A stretch of DNA of 64,000 nt from NCBI RefSeq assembly GCF_018917525.1, contig NZ_JAHLOS010000002.1:124001-188000 (forward strand). Direction: 5' to 3'. The DNA comes from Enterococcus raffinosus. Lineage in GTDB: Bacteria > Bacillota > Bacilli > Lactobacillales > Enterococcaceae. Shown here one piece after another: positions 48,995 through 59,272 of the stretch (positions are counted from its first letter, which is position 1; each line of letters begins with the position of its first letter). The notes beneath the pieces were generated by a model that worked only from the letters and a program-made list of their open reading frames with translations, ran no database searches and was not told where the DNA came from. The translations under genes were made by a program, and so were the position numbers.

Positions 48995-51421
48995 TTACCT
49001 CCACTTTTCAATTCTGCGATAGATCAAGCTTGCGATAATCCCCCAAGCGAGCAGGTAAATCCCATAATCCAATAAAAAGATACGTCCGAAGTGCAGCCAT
49101 TCTGACATCGAGAAGAAGCGCAGTCTTCCCATGATTCCGATAAAACCCAGACTAAGCAGAAAACCAACAGCTAATGGTAAGACTGTGAAGAATCCAACCT
49201 GACGCTTCAAAACACCTCGCTGTTCCTTCTGTCGCATACCTAATTGATCCAACAACCGTCTGCGTTCGATCAAACGAGTTTCTTCGCTTTCAAATTTGGC
49301 TACTATCAAACCCACACTCATGAAGGTACAGATGGCTATGGTAAAAATTAAAAGCAAAACTTGTAGATAATTTTCAGAGACAACATTACTTTTCCGTTGC
49401 ATCTTTTCATATACCGGTTCGATCGTATCATCCCAACGCTTGTCGTCTGCATATTTTTGATTTAAAAAATTTAATGAGTGAATAATTTTTTTATCTCCAT
49501 GAATCAAAAACAACTGATTCGGTTGATTCTCTTTAGCCAAAGTCGCGAATTCTTCATCTGCAAAAACTAGAATATTCTCTTGTAGACCTCGTTGAAACAT
49601 GCCGGTTAATATTAAGCGTTCTTGACTTTTAATCGTACGCATCGGGAAAATCAAATCAACATTGGTTGTGTTGTAGCTCTCTAACGGTGTACCAATTCGT
49701 AACCGTGGGCGAACGCTCTGCGGGTCCCAATCAATCGGTTGTCCACGGATACTAATGGCCTGTTGATAAACGACATGCCACTGCCCTTTTTTTAAACGCA
49801 AAGGATGTTCCTTCAAGTTATTAGCCTGGCGTAATTGTTGATAAGTCGATTCAGATACCCCGATATGCTGTCCTTGAATAAACATCACCGGCCGCACCGT
49901 ACCAAAAGTTTCCCATTCCGGATCACCATCCACAGACGTTACTGGAAAGAAAGGATAGCTTTTCCACAGGGCCTTTTCCTGATTCAATGACTTTTCAACT
50001 TGTTGAAATTCTGATGGCTTAACCTTCGCTACCACTTCATATGGGAATAAATTACCAACAGTTGTTTGTTGAAACGTGACCAATCGAGGCAGAAAAATCC
50101 CCACTATCAGGACTTGTAATAGAGATATTAACATGAGGACATTGATACTTTTGTGAAAACGATAAAATAGATCATTACGAGAAAGCAGCAGAGCAATTTT
50201 TCCTCGTTTACGTTTTACATAAAGACCACCCATACCAAGGAACAATCCCCACAAAGCAATGATAAGCGTACTAATAACTAACAAGGTTTCTGCAGATTTC
50301 CGTCGATGGAACCACCAGAAAGTAACGACTAGTGCCAGCAGGCCAATTAACAGAAATAGTGGTGACAAACGGTAATTTGGCCGGTCTGGTTTTGTTTGCT
50401 CTCTCGGCCTAAATTGAATCAAACGCAAGATTTTTTCCTGATGGAAGGCCATCGCCAAGATAATTAACCCTGTGTATAACAATAAGGCCCAATCGATACT
50501 AGTAAATTCTCTAGTAATCAGTAAGCCAAGACTTCCTCCAATCAACACTCCCGCTAAAGCACAAAGACTAAATTCTTCAATCAGCATAATTAAAAACGTT
50601 TTTTTCCGGATTCCAAGCTGAATGAATAGCTCCATATGCTTTGCCTTAAAATCAATATATAAGCCATCCATAAATGACAGGAACAATAGTAACAAGACCA
50701 AAAGAACGCCACCGGACTCGATAAAAATACGTAGGAGACCCGTTTTATTAAAAATTGTCTCTTGAGTGTGACTGCCGCTAAATTCATGATAGGCGAAAAA
50801 AAGAACTACTAATGCAAAGAAAACTAAGGTATTCGCAAAAATCAGTAAGAAATAGTTTTTACGATAGAAACGGAAATTTTTTCGAATAATCTGATGGAAT
50901 GCCGGTGGATATTTTCCTGGAAAAGCCAAACGTCGCTTACGATCTTCATTATAATGCTTCTCAATTTTCTGCGACTCAGCGTATTTTCGATCTCGTTCGA
51001 TTTTATCATCCAAATAGCGATTGAAGAGAAATTCTAACGCACCGACTATAAGAAGCAGAACCAACCAAATGCTGCTGGAATAGAATTGAATGAAAATAAA
51101 ATAGAAGAACATTGTGAAATAAAGCCAGGCGACTTTGGCAGATTGCAAGAGGACGACTTTTCGATGGCAGGTTATCAATAAGCTGTCGAAGACGTAGGCT
51201 AGCAGTAATAATAGAAACGCACCTGTGCCGACTAACACACCGATGCCAGAAGAGAACTCCGTTTGCCAAAAATGCAGAAAATTTCCGCTGATCAAGCTGC
51301 GAATCCAAACCTCGACTAAGCTAAATTGCTGATTCACACCGCCGATTATTTTGAGAAATACTGCGATTATTAGCATTCCATAGCCCGCAGCCATAGAAAT
51401 CCGATCCATTCTTTTTTCCAT
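48995..51421 (-). CDS. FtsX-like ABC transporter permease
   Basis: 808 residues from an ATG 5 nt after GGAGG. About ten hydrophobic segments: four in the first 125 residues, a cytoplasmic stretch, four to six between 190 and 455, a large external domain at about 456-690, and three at the C-terminus where the FtsX fold sits (FMSVGLIVAKFESEETRLIE). Such pairs export or resist peptides and antibiotics, or move lipoproteins. No sensor kinase is adjacent, so the substrate is open. Confidence 0.82.
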   Translation of the reverse strand: MEKRMDRISMAAGYGMLIIAVFLKIIGGVNQQFSLVEVWIRSLISGNFLHFWQTEFSSGIGVLVGTGAFLLLLLAYVFDSLLITCHRKVVLLQSAKVAWLYFTMFFYFIFIQFYSSSIWLVLLLIVGALEFLFNRYLDDKIERDRKYAESQKIEKHYNEDRKRRLAFPGKYPPAFHQIIRKNFRFYRKNYFLLIFANTLVFFALVVLFFAYHEFSGSHTQETIFNKTGLLRIFIESGGVLLVLLLLFLSFMDGLYIDFKAKHMELFIQLGIRKKTFLIMLIEEFSLCALAGVLIGGSLGLLITREFTSIDWALLLYTGLIILAMAFHQEKILRLIQFRPREQTKPDRPNYRLSPLFLLIGLLALVVTFWWFHRRKSAETLLVISTLIIALWGLFLGMGGLYVKRKRGKIALLLSRNDLFYRFHKSINVLMLISLLQVLIVGIFLPRLVTFQQTTVGNLFPYEVVAKVKPSEFQQVEKSLNQEKALWKSYPFFPVTSVDGDPEWETFGTVRPVMFIQGQHIGVSESTYQQLRQANNLKEHPLRLKKGQWHVVYQQAISIRGQPIDWDPQSVRPRLRIGTPLESYNTTNVDLIFPMRTIKSQERLILTGMFQRGLQENILVFADEEFATLAKENQPNQLFLIHGDKKIIHSLNFLNQKYADDKRWDDTIEPVYEKMQRKSNVVSENYLQVLLLIFTIAICTFMSVGLIVAKFESEETRLIERRRLLDQLGMRQKEQRGVLKRQVGFFTVLPLAVGFLLSLGFIGIMGRLRFFSMSEWLHFGRIFLLDYGIYLLAWGIIASLIYRRIEKWR

Positions 51422-51535
51422 GATGCCCTCCTCAATTCCATTCTTCTACTTATTATCATATCAGAAGGAATCCAGTTAGAAAGCGTTTAATCAAATTTCT
51501 TTGATCAGCCAAAATTTTCAAAAATAGCTTGGAAA

Positions 51536-51565
51536 CAAAAAGAGGCACCCCAGCTGGAGTACCTC
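51536..51565 (-). terminator. Terminator after prs
   Basis: GAGGTACTCC AGCT GGGGTGCCTC then TTTTTG on the minus strand. Confidence 0.85.
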
Positions 51566-51576
51566 ATAGAATAGAT

Positions 51577-52548
51577 TTATTTTTTATGTGTTTCGAACAA
51601 TGGGCTAACTGGTTTGTTTTCGTGGATACGTTTGATCGCATCACCCATTAATTCACCGACACTGATTTCATCGATCTTATCGATTTTGCGTTCATCAGAT
51701 AAGTAGATTGAATCTGTTACGACTAAATGCTCGATCGCTGAATCTTGAATCCGTTGCATTGCTGGACCAGATAGGACCGGATGAGTACATGAAGCGTAAA
51801 CTTTTTTTGCACCCGCTTCTTTTAACGCGTTCGCAGCTAAAGTAATCGTACCTGCTGTATCGATCATATCATCGATGATGACACAGGTTTTGCCATCGAC
51901 TTTACCGATAATATTCATCACTTCGGCAACATTCGCTTTTGGACGACGTTTGTCGATAATTGCGATTGGTGCTTTTAAGAATTCGGCTAATTTACGGGCA
52001 CGTGTTACCCCACCATGGTCAGGTGAAACAACCACGACATCGTCGCCGCAAATTCCTTTTTCTAAGAAATAATCAGCAATCAATGGTGCACCCATTAAAT
52101 GATCCACAGGGATATCAAAGAACCCTTGGATTTGAGAAGCATGGAGATCTAAAGTCAATAGACGTGTTGCACCAGCTTTTTCGATCATGTTTGCAACAAG
52201 TTTAGCAGTAATTGGTTCCCGTGCACGTGCTTTACGATCCTGACGGGCATAACCGTAATAAGGCATTACGACGTTGATTGTTTTGGCACTCGCACGTTTC
52301 AAGGCATCGATCATAATCAAAAGTTCCATCAGATTATCATTTACCGGACTACTTGTAGACTGAACGACATAAACATGACAGCCACGAATACTTTCTTCAA
52401 TATTTACTTGAATTTCACCATCGCTAAATTGGGTAACTGAACTTTTTCCTAGTTCTACACCAACTTCTTCAGCAATTTTCTCAGCTAGGGGACGATTTGA
52501 ATTCAAAGCAAAAATTTTCAATCTTGGATCAAAATAATGTTTCGACAT
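51577..52548 (-). CDS. prs: Ribose-phosphate pyrophosphokinase
   Basis: Makes PRPP from ribose-5-phosphate and ATP for purine, pyrimidine, NAD, His and Trp synthesis. 323 residues from the ATG at 52548 ([20 protein letters not shown]), after GGAGG. Contains [20 protein letters not shown], and the PRPP-binding [13 protein letters not shown] near 220. Downstream of glmU on the same strand. Confidence 0.98.
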   Translation of the reverse strand: MSKHYFDPRLKIFALNSNRPLAEKIAEEVGVELGKSSVTQFSDGEIQVNIEESIRGCHVYVVQSTSSPVNDNLMELLIMIDALKRASAKTINVVMPYYGYARQDRKARAREPITAKLVANMIEKAGATRLLTLDLHASQIQGFFDIPVDHLMGAPLIADYFLEKGICGDDVVVVSPDHGGVTRARKLAEFLKAPIAIIDKRRPKANVAEVMNIIGKVDGKTCVIIDDMIDTAGTITLAANALKEAGAKKVYASCTHPVLSGPAMQRIQDSAIEHLVVTDSIYLSDERKIDKIDEISVGELMGDAIKRIHENKPVSPLFETHKK

Positions 52549-52645
52549 GGGGACCTCCACTTTCTTTTTAAGCATACGCTACCGATTATATACCATTTCA
52601 AATAAAATACTAGTCATTTCCATTTAAGAAATCAAGAGAATTCCC

Positions 52646-54013
52646 TTAAAATGGCAATCGACTCGCATAACCTTCTTTGTTTACCTGACGAGCACGAGCA
52701 ATTGCCATGTCGCCTTCAGCAATATCGTCAGTAATCGTTGAACCTGCTGCTGTCACACTATTATCAGCGATATTGACTGGTGCAATAATATTTGTACCGG
52801 AACCGATAAAGACATGGTCGCCCACATTGGTGTGATGTTTATTCTTGCCATCGTAATTAACAAAAACAACACCGCAGCCGACATTGATATCTTTTCCAAG
52901 CGTTGCATCGCCAACATAGGTTAGATGACCTACTTTGGTATTTTCACCGATCGTGGCTTTTTTAACTTCTACATAATTTCCGATATGGGCATTTTCGCCG
53001 ATATCTGCTTTTGGACGTAAATGAGCGTGTGGGCCAACATCCGCATTTTTTCGAACGATTGCTTCTTCGATGACCGAAGATTTGATTTCCACATTGTCCT
53101 CAATCGTGCTATCGACAATTTTTGAATGGGCGCCGATAATACAATCAGAACCAATCACTGTATTTCCTTGAATTTGCACACCCGGTTCGATAATGGTATC
53201 AGAACCAATCTCGATACCTGCATCAATATAAGTCGTGGCAGGATCAATGAACGTCACTCCATTTACCATGTGCTGCTTGTTGATGCGGCGACGCATCAAT
53301 TCATTCGCATTTGCTAAAGCGATCCGATCATTGACGCCCAATGATTCTTCAAAATCATCCGTTTTGTAAGCGGCGACCGTTTGACCGTCATTTTTCAAAA
53401 TCTCAACAATGTCGGTTAAGTAGTATTCGCCCTGTGCGTTGTTAGTACCGATTTTTTCTAAGGCCGCAAATAATTGTTCATTATCAAAACAGTAGGTTCC
53501 TGTATTGATTTCTTGAGTCCGAGCTTCTTCTGGAGTTGCGTCTTTTTGTTCAACAATTTTTTCCACGATGCCGACATGGTCGCGTAAAATGCGGCCGTAG
53601 CCTGTTGGATCTTCTGCATGAGCAGTCAGGATTGTCGCACTAGCCTTTTTACCTTGATGATAATCAAATAGATTATTCAATGTTTGCGTGGTAAGTAATG
53701 GTGTATCCCCACTAATAACTAAAGTCGTCCCTTGCTTGCCCTTTAAAAACTCTGCCGCTTGCATTACCGCGTGACCCGTTCCAAGCTGCTCTGCTTGCAG
53801 TGCATATTGACTGCGATCACCTAATTGTTCCTTGACCATTTCCGCACCGTGTCCAACAATTGTCACGATGTCTGTTGGCTGTGTTTCAACTACCCGCTCA
53901 ATAATGTGTTCAACCATCGGTTTTCCTGCAACCGGGTGCAAGACTTTGTATAATTTTGATTTCATACGAGTTCCCTTACCCGCAGCTAAAATAATCGCAT
54001 AACGATTTTCCAA
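52646..54013 (-). CDS. glmU: Bifunctional GlmU (N-acetyltransferase/uridyltransferase)
   Basis: Makes UDP-N-acetylglucosamine for peptidoglycan and teichoic acids. 455 residues with a TTG start, 9 nt after AGGAG. N-terminal pyrophosphorylase with [20 protein letters not shown] at 10-29; the C-terminal left-handed beta helix from about 250 has hexapeptide repeats, and the acetyl-transfer site includes [12 protein letters not shown] near 385. Its leader repeats part of the purR leader. Confidence 0.98.
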   Translation of the reverse strand: MENRYAIILAAGKGTRMKSKLYKVLHPVAGKPMVEHIIERVVETQPTDIVTIVGHGAEMVKEQLGDRSQYALQAEQLGTGHAVMQAAEFLKGKQGTTLVISGDTPLLTTQTLNNLFDYHQGKKASATILTAHAEDPTGYGRILRDHVGIVEKIVEQKDATPEEARTQEINTGTYCFDNEQLFAALEKIGTNNAQGEYYLTDIVEILKNDGQTVAAYKTDDFEESLGVNDRIALANANELMRRRINKQHMVNGVTFIDPATTYIDAGIEIGSDTIIEPGVQIQGNTVIGSDCIIGAHSKIVDSTIEDNVEIKSSVIEEAIVRKNADVGPHAHLRPKADIGENAHIGNYVEVKKATIGENTKVGHLTYVGDATLGKDINVGCGVVFVNYDGKNKHHTNVGDHVFIGSGTNIIAPVNIADNSVTAAGSTITDDIAEGDMAIARARQVNKEGYASRLPF

Positions 54014-54023
54014 AAGAAGTCAC

Positions 54024-54148
54024 TCCTATTTCGTTTTAATGTATTCATTTTTTCGAGAAAAAATGAGTTTGTTCCTCAACACGTATATCATTCTACTAAT
54101 ATACTAAAAGTATAAGTAGAACTGACATCCTATTTCGTTTTAATGTAT
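54024..54148 (-). repeat. Structured glmU leader bounded by 21-bp direct repeats
   Basis: TCCTATTTCGTTTTAATGTA (plus T) occurs at 54024-54044 and 54128-54148. Between them are two inverted repeats: TTCTACT...AGTAGAA around TATAC/GTATA, and CATTTTTTC/GAAAAAATG. The left copy carries the glmU ribosome-binding site. A diverged version of the whole block precedes purR (55093-55205). Confidence 0.65.
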
Positions 54149-54186
54149 GCATATTTTGAATTCCGTAGTTCATTTTACTAGCCACA

Positions 54187-54262
54187 CGCAAAAAAGGCTA
54201 GCTCATTAGACTCTCTCAAAGAAAAAATCTAGAGGGAGTCTTAAAAACCTAGCATTTTTATC
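54187..54262 (-). terminator. Terminator after purR
   Basis: Nested stems GCTAG/CTAGC and GACTC...GAGTC, ending in CCTTTTTTGC on the minus strand. Confidence 0.7.
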
Positions 54263-54264
54263 AT

Positions 54265-55083
54265 CTAGTTATCGAAACAATTGCCAGGTACGACACTGAT
54301 CGTTTTCGTACTGGTATCAACATCTTGAACAAATAACAAGGAATTATAGTCGTCGATAGCCCGTTCGCCTTTAAACTTAGATTCAGCAAAAACAGTGATT
54401 CCTACAAGTTCCGCTTCGAATTCTTCAATCAGGCTCTTCATACCATTGACAGTTCCGCCGCCCTTCATAAAATCATCCACGATCAACACTTTCGATCCGC
54501 GTTTTAAGCTGCGTTTTGACAACTCCATTTTTTCGATCCGCTCGGATGAACCAGAAACATAGTTCACACTAACTGTTGAGCCTTCTGTAATTTTTGAGTC
54601 GCGACGAACAATTACGAACGGGGCATTCAAATAGTAAGAAACTGCTTGAGCGATTGGCACGCCTTTGGTAGCAACTGTCATGACTGCATCAACTTTTTTA
54701 TCTAAATATTGAGCCGCAATGATTCGGCCAACTTTACGTAATAAGTCAGGCTGACCCAACATATCAGATAAATACACATATCCGCCTGGCAATAAACGAT
54801 CTTCTTCAGACAAACGCTCGGCCAAAGATTCGATATATTCTTGTGCTTCTGCATCAGTAATACTTGGTGTAAAGACGACACCGCCGGCAGCCCCGGGAAT
54901 CGTTTCTAAAAACCCTGTTCCTCGTTCCTTAAAGGTTTTCTTTACAATCGCTAAGTCTTCACTGATAGAAGATTTTGCTGAACCGTATCGAGCCGCAAAA
55001 AAAGTCAATGGGATCAAATCATGTGGATGATCCAACAAATATTGTGTCATGTCGATTAATCGTTCACTTCGACGCACTTTCAC
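54265..55083 (-). CDS. purR: Purine operon repressor PurR
   Basis: 272 residues with a GTG start at 55083 (then KVRRSERLIDMTQYLLD), 8 nt after GGAG. N-terminal winged helix about 1-75; the C-terminal phosphoribosyltransferase-like domain has the PRPP site VLIVDDFMKGGGTVNG near 205. Gram-positive PurR is released from DNA by PRPP, the product of prs downstream. Confidence 0.96.
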   Translation of the reverse strand: MKVRRSERLIDMTQYLLDHPHDLIPLTFFAARYGSAKSSISEDLAIVKKTFKERGTGFLETIPGAAGGVVFTPSITDAEAQEYIESLAERLSEEDRLLPGGYVYLSDMLGQPDLLRKVGRIIAAQYLDKKVDAVMTVATKGVPIAQAVSYYLNAPFVIVRRDSKITEGSTVSVNYVSGSSERIEKMELSKRSLKRGSKVLIVDDFMKGGGTVNGMKSLIEEFEAELVGITVFAESKFKGERAIDDYNSLLFVQDVDTSTKTISVVPGNCFDN

Positions 55084-55092
55084 GTAATTCAC

Positions 55093-55205
55093 TCCAATTT
55101 CAATTTAATGTATTTTTTCCTGATGAAAAATTTTGATACCACACGCATGTCATTCTTCTACTTGCATTAAAGAAGAGCATTGACAGCCTATTCTGATTTA
55201 TCGTT
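55093..55205 (-). repeat. purR leader block related to glmU leader
   Basis: TCCAATTTCAATTTAATGTA at 55093 matches the glmU-leader repeat with three differences. It is followed in the same order by an ATTTTTTC/GAAAAAT stem, CACGCATGTCATTCT, a CTTCT...AGAAG stem and TGACAGCCTATT. Order and hairpins match 54024-54148, so the two leaders are homologous. Confidence 0.6.
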
Positions 55206-55209
55206 TCCC

Positions 55210-55274
55210 ATTATAAGGGTTTAGCTGATAAAATTCGAGCATTTTCTCGTTTTAAAGTTTAAAAGTTCGGAATT
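55210..55274 (-). promoter_or_regulatory. purR promoter with two PurBoxes
   Basis: -10 TATAAT at 55210-55215 with a weak -35, TCGAAT, at 55233-55238. A PurBox AAATTCCGAACTTTT (minus strand, 55261-55274) and a poorer inverted one around AAATGCTCGAATTTT (55229-55245), which overlaps the -35, suggest that PurR represses itself. Confidence 0.55.
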
Positions 55275-55289
55275 TATTAATTATTTCGC

Positions 55290-55320
55290 AAAAAAAGAGG
55301 AAAAGCTTTCGCTTTCCTCT
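55290..55320 (-). terminator. Terminator after adc operon
   Basis: AGAGGAAAGC GAA AGCTTTTCCTCTTTTTTTG on the minus strand. Confidence 0.85.
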
Positions 55321-55421
55321 AATTTTCTCAGTTATGCTTTTACCAATTTATCAATTGATGCTATCAGTCGATAAATATTTTACGTGCGAAAGTTCGCTTT
55401 TTCGGTCTTTAAAAATCACGA

Positions 55422-56261
55422 TTATTCCGAGTTAGCCGTCCTCTGTTTTCGCTGAACTAAGATTCGTAATTGACGAATACCGTTGATTACTAAGAATAAT
55501 AGGATAAAACCAAGTGTGATCGTTGCACCAGGCGGTGTATCTAAATAATAAGAACCAGTCAGACCACCAATCATTCCAATAAAGCCGACAAGTACGCTGA
55601 CGAAGATCACAATATTAAAACTCTTTCCTACTCGCATGCCGATTGCCGCTGGCAGTACCATGATGGCTGAGATTAACAAGGCTCCTGCGATTGGAATCAT
55701 AATTGCAATAGCTACGCCCGTCACAACATTAAAAATCATTGACATCATACGCACAGGTAAGCCGTCAACTGCTGCGATATCTTCATCAAAGGTTAATACA
55801 TACATAGGTCGCTTGAATAGCAGGAATAAAATACCGACTAAAACAAAGAGAATTCCTAAAAAGATCACCTGTTGCCAAGTAATCGTCACGATTGAACCGA
55901 ATAGATACGACTGGATGCTGACTGCCGAGCTTCCCGGTGCTAAGCTCATTAATACCAATGCGATAGCTAACCCGGCGGCCATTAAGATCGCAATGGAAAT
56001 CTCCGAATAAGAGCTGTACATATTCTGCAAATATTCCATGATAATCGCAGCAACGACTACGACTAACAATGTTGTTCCTGTGGGGTTTAGGTTTAAGAAG
56101 AAACCTAACGCCACCCCTGCTAGCGAAACATGAGATAAGGTATCCGCCATTAAGGACTGGCGTCGAATCACTAGAAAAACGCCTAGTATTGGCGCGATCC
56201 CGGCAATAAAAATCGCGGCTAGGAAGGCCCGTCTCATGAATTCATATGAAAGCAACGCCAT
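55422..56261 (-). CDS. adcB: Zinc ABC transporter permease
   Basis: 279 residues with eight to nine hydrophobic segments; ABC-3 family. Contains [20 protein letters not shown] near 27, typical of metal permeases (ZnuB/AdcB). Overlaps the ATPase gene by 28 bp. Zinc rather than manganese is inferred from the His-rich binding protein and the Zur box upstream. Confidence 0.93.
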   Translation of the reverse strand: MALLSYEFMRRAFLAAIFIAGIAPILGVFLVIRRQSLMADTLSHVSLAGVALGFFLNLNPTGTTLLVVVVAAIIMEYLQNMYSSYSEISIAILMAAGLAIALVLMSLAPGSSAVSIQSYLFGSIVTITWQQVIFLGILFVLVGILFLLFKRPMYVLTFDEDIAAVDGLPVRMMSMIFNVVTGVAIAIMIPIAGALLISAIMVLPAAIGMRVGKSFNIVIFVSVLVGFIGMIGGLTGSYYLDTPPGATITLGFILLFLVINGIRQLRILVQRKQRTANSE

Positions 56262-56914
56262 TTTGAGTTCTCCTTTCGCACCAGTCGAATGTGGCGATCA
56301 ATATATTTTTTCGTATCCTCGTGATCGTGGGTGATCATTAAGATACTCTTACCGTGCACATGGGCACTGTGTCGTAATAAATTATAAAAATCATTACGGG
56401 ATTTTTCATCCATTCCAGTCGTTGGCTCATCTAAGATAAATAGATCAGGGTCTTTGGCGAATAACCGCGCCAAACTGATCCGCTGTTTTTGTCCACCAGA
56501 TAATTCTCCGACCTTCTTGTGACGCATATTCCACATATCCACTGACTCTAACGCCTTTTGTACATGTTCATGGTCGCGGTCAGATAATTTTTTGAACCAT
56601 TTTCCTTGAGGATAACGGCCAGACTCCACCAACTCTAAAACAGTACTAGGAAAGCCCGCATTGAAGGAAGCTACCTGCTGCGGAATGTACCCAATGCTCA
56701 ATTTTTTGCCTTCAGCATTTCTCTTCGCAATCGTTACTTTCCCGCTGCTAGGCTTTAATAGACCTAATGTCGCTTTGATCAATGTCGATTTTGCGGCACC
56801 ATTTTCTCCAGTTAAAATGACAAACTCGCCGGGGTCAACATGATAGGACACGTTTTCTAATACAGGCTCATTGTCATAATAGAATGAGAGGTCTTCCACC
56901 TCGATATACGACAT
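56234..56914 (-). CDS. adcC: Zinc ABC transporter ATPase
   Basis: 226 residues. Walker A is GENGAAKST, with Ala in place of the usual Gly before Lys, as I recall for AdcC proteins of streptococci. Signature [14 protein letters not shown] near 137, Walker [15 protein letters not shown] near 160. Middle gene of the operon, 17 bp after adcA. Confidence 0.94.
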   Translation of the reverse strand: MSYIEVEDLSFYYDNEPVLENVSYHVDPGEFVILTGENGAAKSTLIKATLGLLKPSSGKVTIAKRNAEGKKLSIGYIPQQVASFNAGFPSTVLELVESGRYPQGKWFKKLSDRDHEHVQKALESVDMWNMRHKKVGELSGGQKQRISLARLFAKDPDLFILDEPTTGMDEKSRNDFYNLLRHSAHVHGKSILMITHDHEDTKKYIDRHIRLVRKENSKWRCFHMNS

Positions 56915-56931
56915 TTTTTTCGCTCCTTTTA

Positions 56932-57897
56932 CTAATGAATACTTTCCTTCAATGCGGTCAAATTCTCACGCATCACAGAAAGATAATTTTCTCCATCTTT
57001 GATTTGTTTATCTGTCAAACTTTCTAACGGATTCAAAACTTCCAATTTCACGCCAGTTTCTTTAGACAAAGTTTCAGCAACTTTTGAAGAAGCATTCTCT
57101 TCAAAATAAATGACTTTGACTTGGTTATCATCCACATAATGCTTTAACTCGCTCAAACGACTTGGTGAAGGTTCTTGATCCGGGGAAATTCCCGCAATCG
57201 CTTCTTGCGTTAAGCCATACTGATTAGCTAAATAGCCAAAAGCCGCATGCTGCGTCACAAAAGTTTTATTCTTCGCATCCTTAAATGCCGTTTGATACTC
57301 TTCATCTAATGTCTTTAATTCATCAATATAACTTGCTGCATTTTTATCAAACGCTGCTTTGTCATCTGGATATTTTTTACTTAATTGATCACGAATCGTT
57401 TCAACCTCTTTGATTGCCAAAGCTGGGTCTAACCAAACATGTGGATCTAAATCATGTGAGTGTCCGTGTTCCTCATGCTCTTGGGCATCATGATCATGTG
57501 CTTCTTCGTGGTCATGCTCTGCGCCTTCCATCAATTTGATATCTTTAGAAGCTTGAATGATCTTCGTTTGCTTCGTATCAATCGTATCCGTTAAATTATC
57601 TGTCCACGTCTCTAGCTCTGGGCTATTGTACACAAATACATCAGAATCTGAAATTTTTGCCAAGTCCTTGGCTGAGGGTTCAAAATCATGGGGTTCGGTA
57701 CCTGCGGGAATCAGCAATTCCACATCGCCTTTATCTCCAACCACTTGTTTGGTGAATTCGTACATTGGGTAAAATGTCGTCATCACCTGAATGTTATCAT
57801 TCGATGACGCTTCTTTTTTCTCTTGACCACCGCAAGCAGTCAGCAAAACAGATAGTACCACAGTTCCCAGTAAAAGTAGTCCTTTTTGCATCTTCAT
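56932..57897 (-). CDS. adcA: Zinc-binding lipoprotein of ABC transporter
   Basis: 321 residues. Lipoprotein signal with lipobox LLTAC and Cys at 22. Cluster A-1 metal-binding fold with [18 protein letters not shown] and [11 protein letters not shown] His/Asp/Glu-rich loop near 115-150 ([10 protein letters not shown]) is a zinc-specific feature. HVWLDP, then [14 protein letters not shown]. It lacks the C-terminal ZinT domain of streptococcal AdcA, so it is the short ZnuA-like form. Confidence 0.95.
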   Translation of the reverse strand: MKMQKGLLLLGTVVLSVLLTACGGQEKKEASSNDNIQVMTTFYPMYEFTKQVVGDKGDVELLIPAGTEPHDFEPSAKDLAKISDSDVFVYNSPELETWTDNLTDTIDTKQTKIIQASKDIKLMEGAEHDHEEAHDHDAQEHEEHGHSHDLDPHVWLDPALAIKEVETIRDQLSKKYPDDKAAFDKNAASYIDELKTLDEEYQTAFKDAKNKTFVTQHAAFGYLANQYGLTQEAIAGISPDQEPSPSRLSELKHYVDDNQVKVIYFEENASSKVAETLSKETGVKLEVLNPLESLTDKQIKDGENYLSVMRENLTALKESIH

Positions 57898-57937
57898 CTA
57901 TCTAAACACCTTCTCTTCTCGTTTTAAGACAAAGATT

Positions 57938-57966
57938 AATTTAACAGATGTTTTTCTATCCGTCAA
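57938..57966 (-). promoter_or_regulatory. adc operon promoter
   Basis: -35 TTGACG (57961-57966), 17-bp spacer, -10 TAAATT (57938-57943). Confidence 0.65.
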
Positions 57967-57969
57967 CAC

Positions 57970-57990
57970 AAAACGTAAAAATTACGATTT
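57970..57990. promoter_or_regulatory. Zur box
   Basis: AAAACGTAAAAATTACGATT (plus T) matches the B. subtilis Zur consensus AAATCGTAATNATTACGATT(T) at all but two positions. It lies directly upstream of the adc -35 box. Confidence 0.7.
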
Positions 57991-58192
57991 GCATCAAAAT
58001 AATGCTGTTAAACCGTAATATAAATGAGACTCCATTCATATGAAAAGACAAACCTGTATTCGCTTCGAATTCAAAAAAGCGTTATTTTATTCATCAAATT
58101 AGAGGTTAAATCTAACCTTTTTCAAATTATAGAAAACAGCCATCTACTGTTTTTATTTAAAAGCTATTTGCTTGTTTCAAACCTGATAAAAG
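57991..58192. other. Intergenic stretch without gene
   Basis: A/T-rich sequence between the adc control region and the ispE terminator. An open frame from 58024 lacks a ribosome-binding site and runs into the ispE gene. Nothing else recognised. Confidence 0.5.
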
Positions 58193-58235
58193 AGAAAAAG
58201 CACCTTTCCAAAAGTTGGAAAAATGCTTTTATTCA
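58193..58235 (-). terminator. Terminator after ispE
   Basis: AAAAGCA...TGCTTTTT with inner TTTCC/GGAAA, then a T-rich tract on the minus strand. Confidence 0.78.
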
Positions 58236-58243
58236 CAGGTTTT

Positions 58244-59095
58244 CTACTTTAATGTCCGCACTAGATAAACTTCATCACAGAAGCCTTTCAAAGCATTGAA
58301 CACATGCTTCGCGCGAGAATATTTATGACACAGCGCATATACCGTAGGCCCGCTACCACTCATCATCGCAGCATCTGCACCATATTTCAGCATGCGATCC
58401 TTTAGCTGCTGAATGATCGGATGTTTTTTGATTGTTACGACTTCCATCGAATTGCCTAAGTTTTCAGTCATCTTCTGATAATCATTTTCTTCGATTGCTG
58501 AAACTAATGCTTGAATATCAGGATGGTATAAATCCTCCATCACGATCTTAGCAAAAATCGTGCGTGTCGACACACTCATCCGCGGCTTGACCACCACTAC
58601 CCAGCACTGCGGCATTGGAGCGATTGGGGTCACTTTTTCGCCAAAGCCTTCGACCAATGAGGTTTGACCATACACACAGTAGGGAACATCCGAACCAACT
58701 TCAGCACCAAGGCTGGCTAATTCTTCAATTGATAAACCCAAATCCCATAAACGATTGACTGCCCGTAAAGCCGCCGCTGAATCTGTCGAACCGCCGCCTA
58801 AACCAGCCGCTACTGGAATTTCTTTATGAATTTTAACCCGTAGGCCCTGTTTTATCTCAAAGCGCTCTTTAACCAGTTCCAACGCTTCATAAACATGATT
58901 CTTTTTATCGGTGGGTAAAAAAGCCTTATTGGTCTCAATGATGATTTTGTTTTCCGGAATTTCTTCCAAATACAAACGATCCGCTAGATCGATGCTAGCC
59001 ATGACCATCGCCAATTCATGCAAGCCATCTGGTCGTTTGCCTAAAATATCGAGGCCCAAATTAATTTTCGCTGGGGCTTTCTCCATAATTTCCAT
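58244..59095 (-). CDS. ispE: 4-diphosphocytidyl-2-C-methyl-D-erythritol kinase-like GHMP kinase
   Basis: 283 residues. N-terminal EKAPAKINLGLDILGKRPDG, ATP-binding GHMP motif PVAAGLGGGSTDSAAALR near 92, and C-terminal MSGSGPTVYAL near 240. The sequence is IspE-like. Enterococci make isoprenoids by the mevalonate route, so a MEP-pathway role is doubtful and the true substrate is open. In Firmicutes this gene often lies beside purR, here about 3 kb away. Confidence 0.88.
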   Translation of the reverse strand: MEIMEKAPAKINLGLDILGKRPDGLHELAMVMASIDLADRLYLEEIPENKIIIETNKAFLPTDKKNHVYEALELVKERFEIKQGLRVKIHKEIPVAAGLGGGSTDSAAALRAVNRLWDLGLSIEELASLGAEVGSDVPYCVYGQTSLVEGFGEKVTPIAPMPQCWVVVVKPRMSVSTRTIFAKIVMEDLYHPDIQALVSAIEENDYQKMTENLGNSMEVVTIKKHPIIQQLKDRMLKYGADAAMMSGSGPTVYALCHKYSRAKHVFNALKGFCDEVYLVRTLK

Positions 59096-59272
59096 TTTCT
59101 CACCCGTTCAAATTTTTCACTAGACGATTCTATCATAGCCCATAATAAATGTATAGATAATTCATTCTAGCATAGGCGCCCTAAATTAGTTGAATAATTC
59201 CACCTGAGGCTTTACCATGAAAGAAAGAGCAATGTTGCATGCCAGAATATTACAAAATAGGAGGAATACTAT

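Noticed and set aside
58024-58299. 91-codon plus-strand open frame before ispE
   Set aside because: No site; the end overlaps ispE on the other strand.
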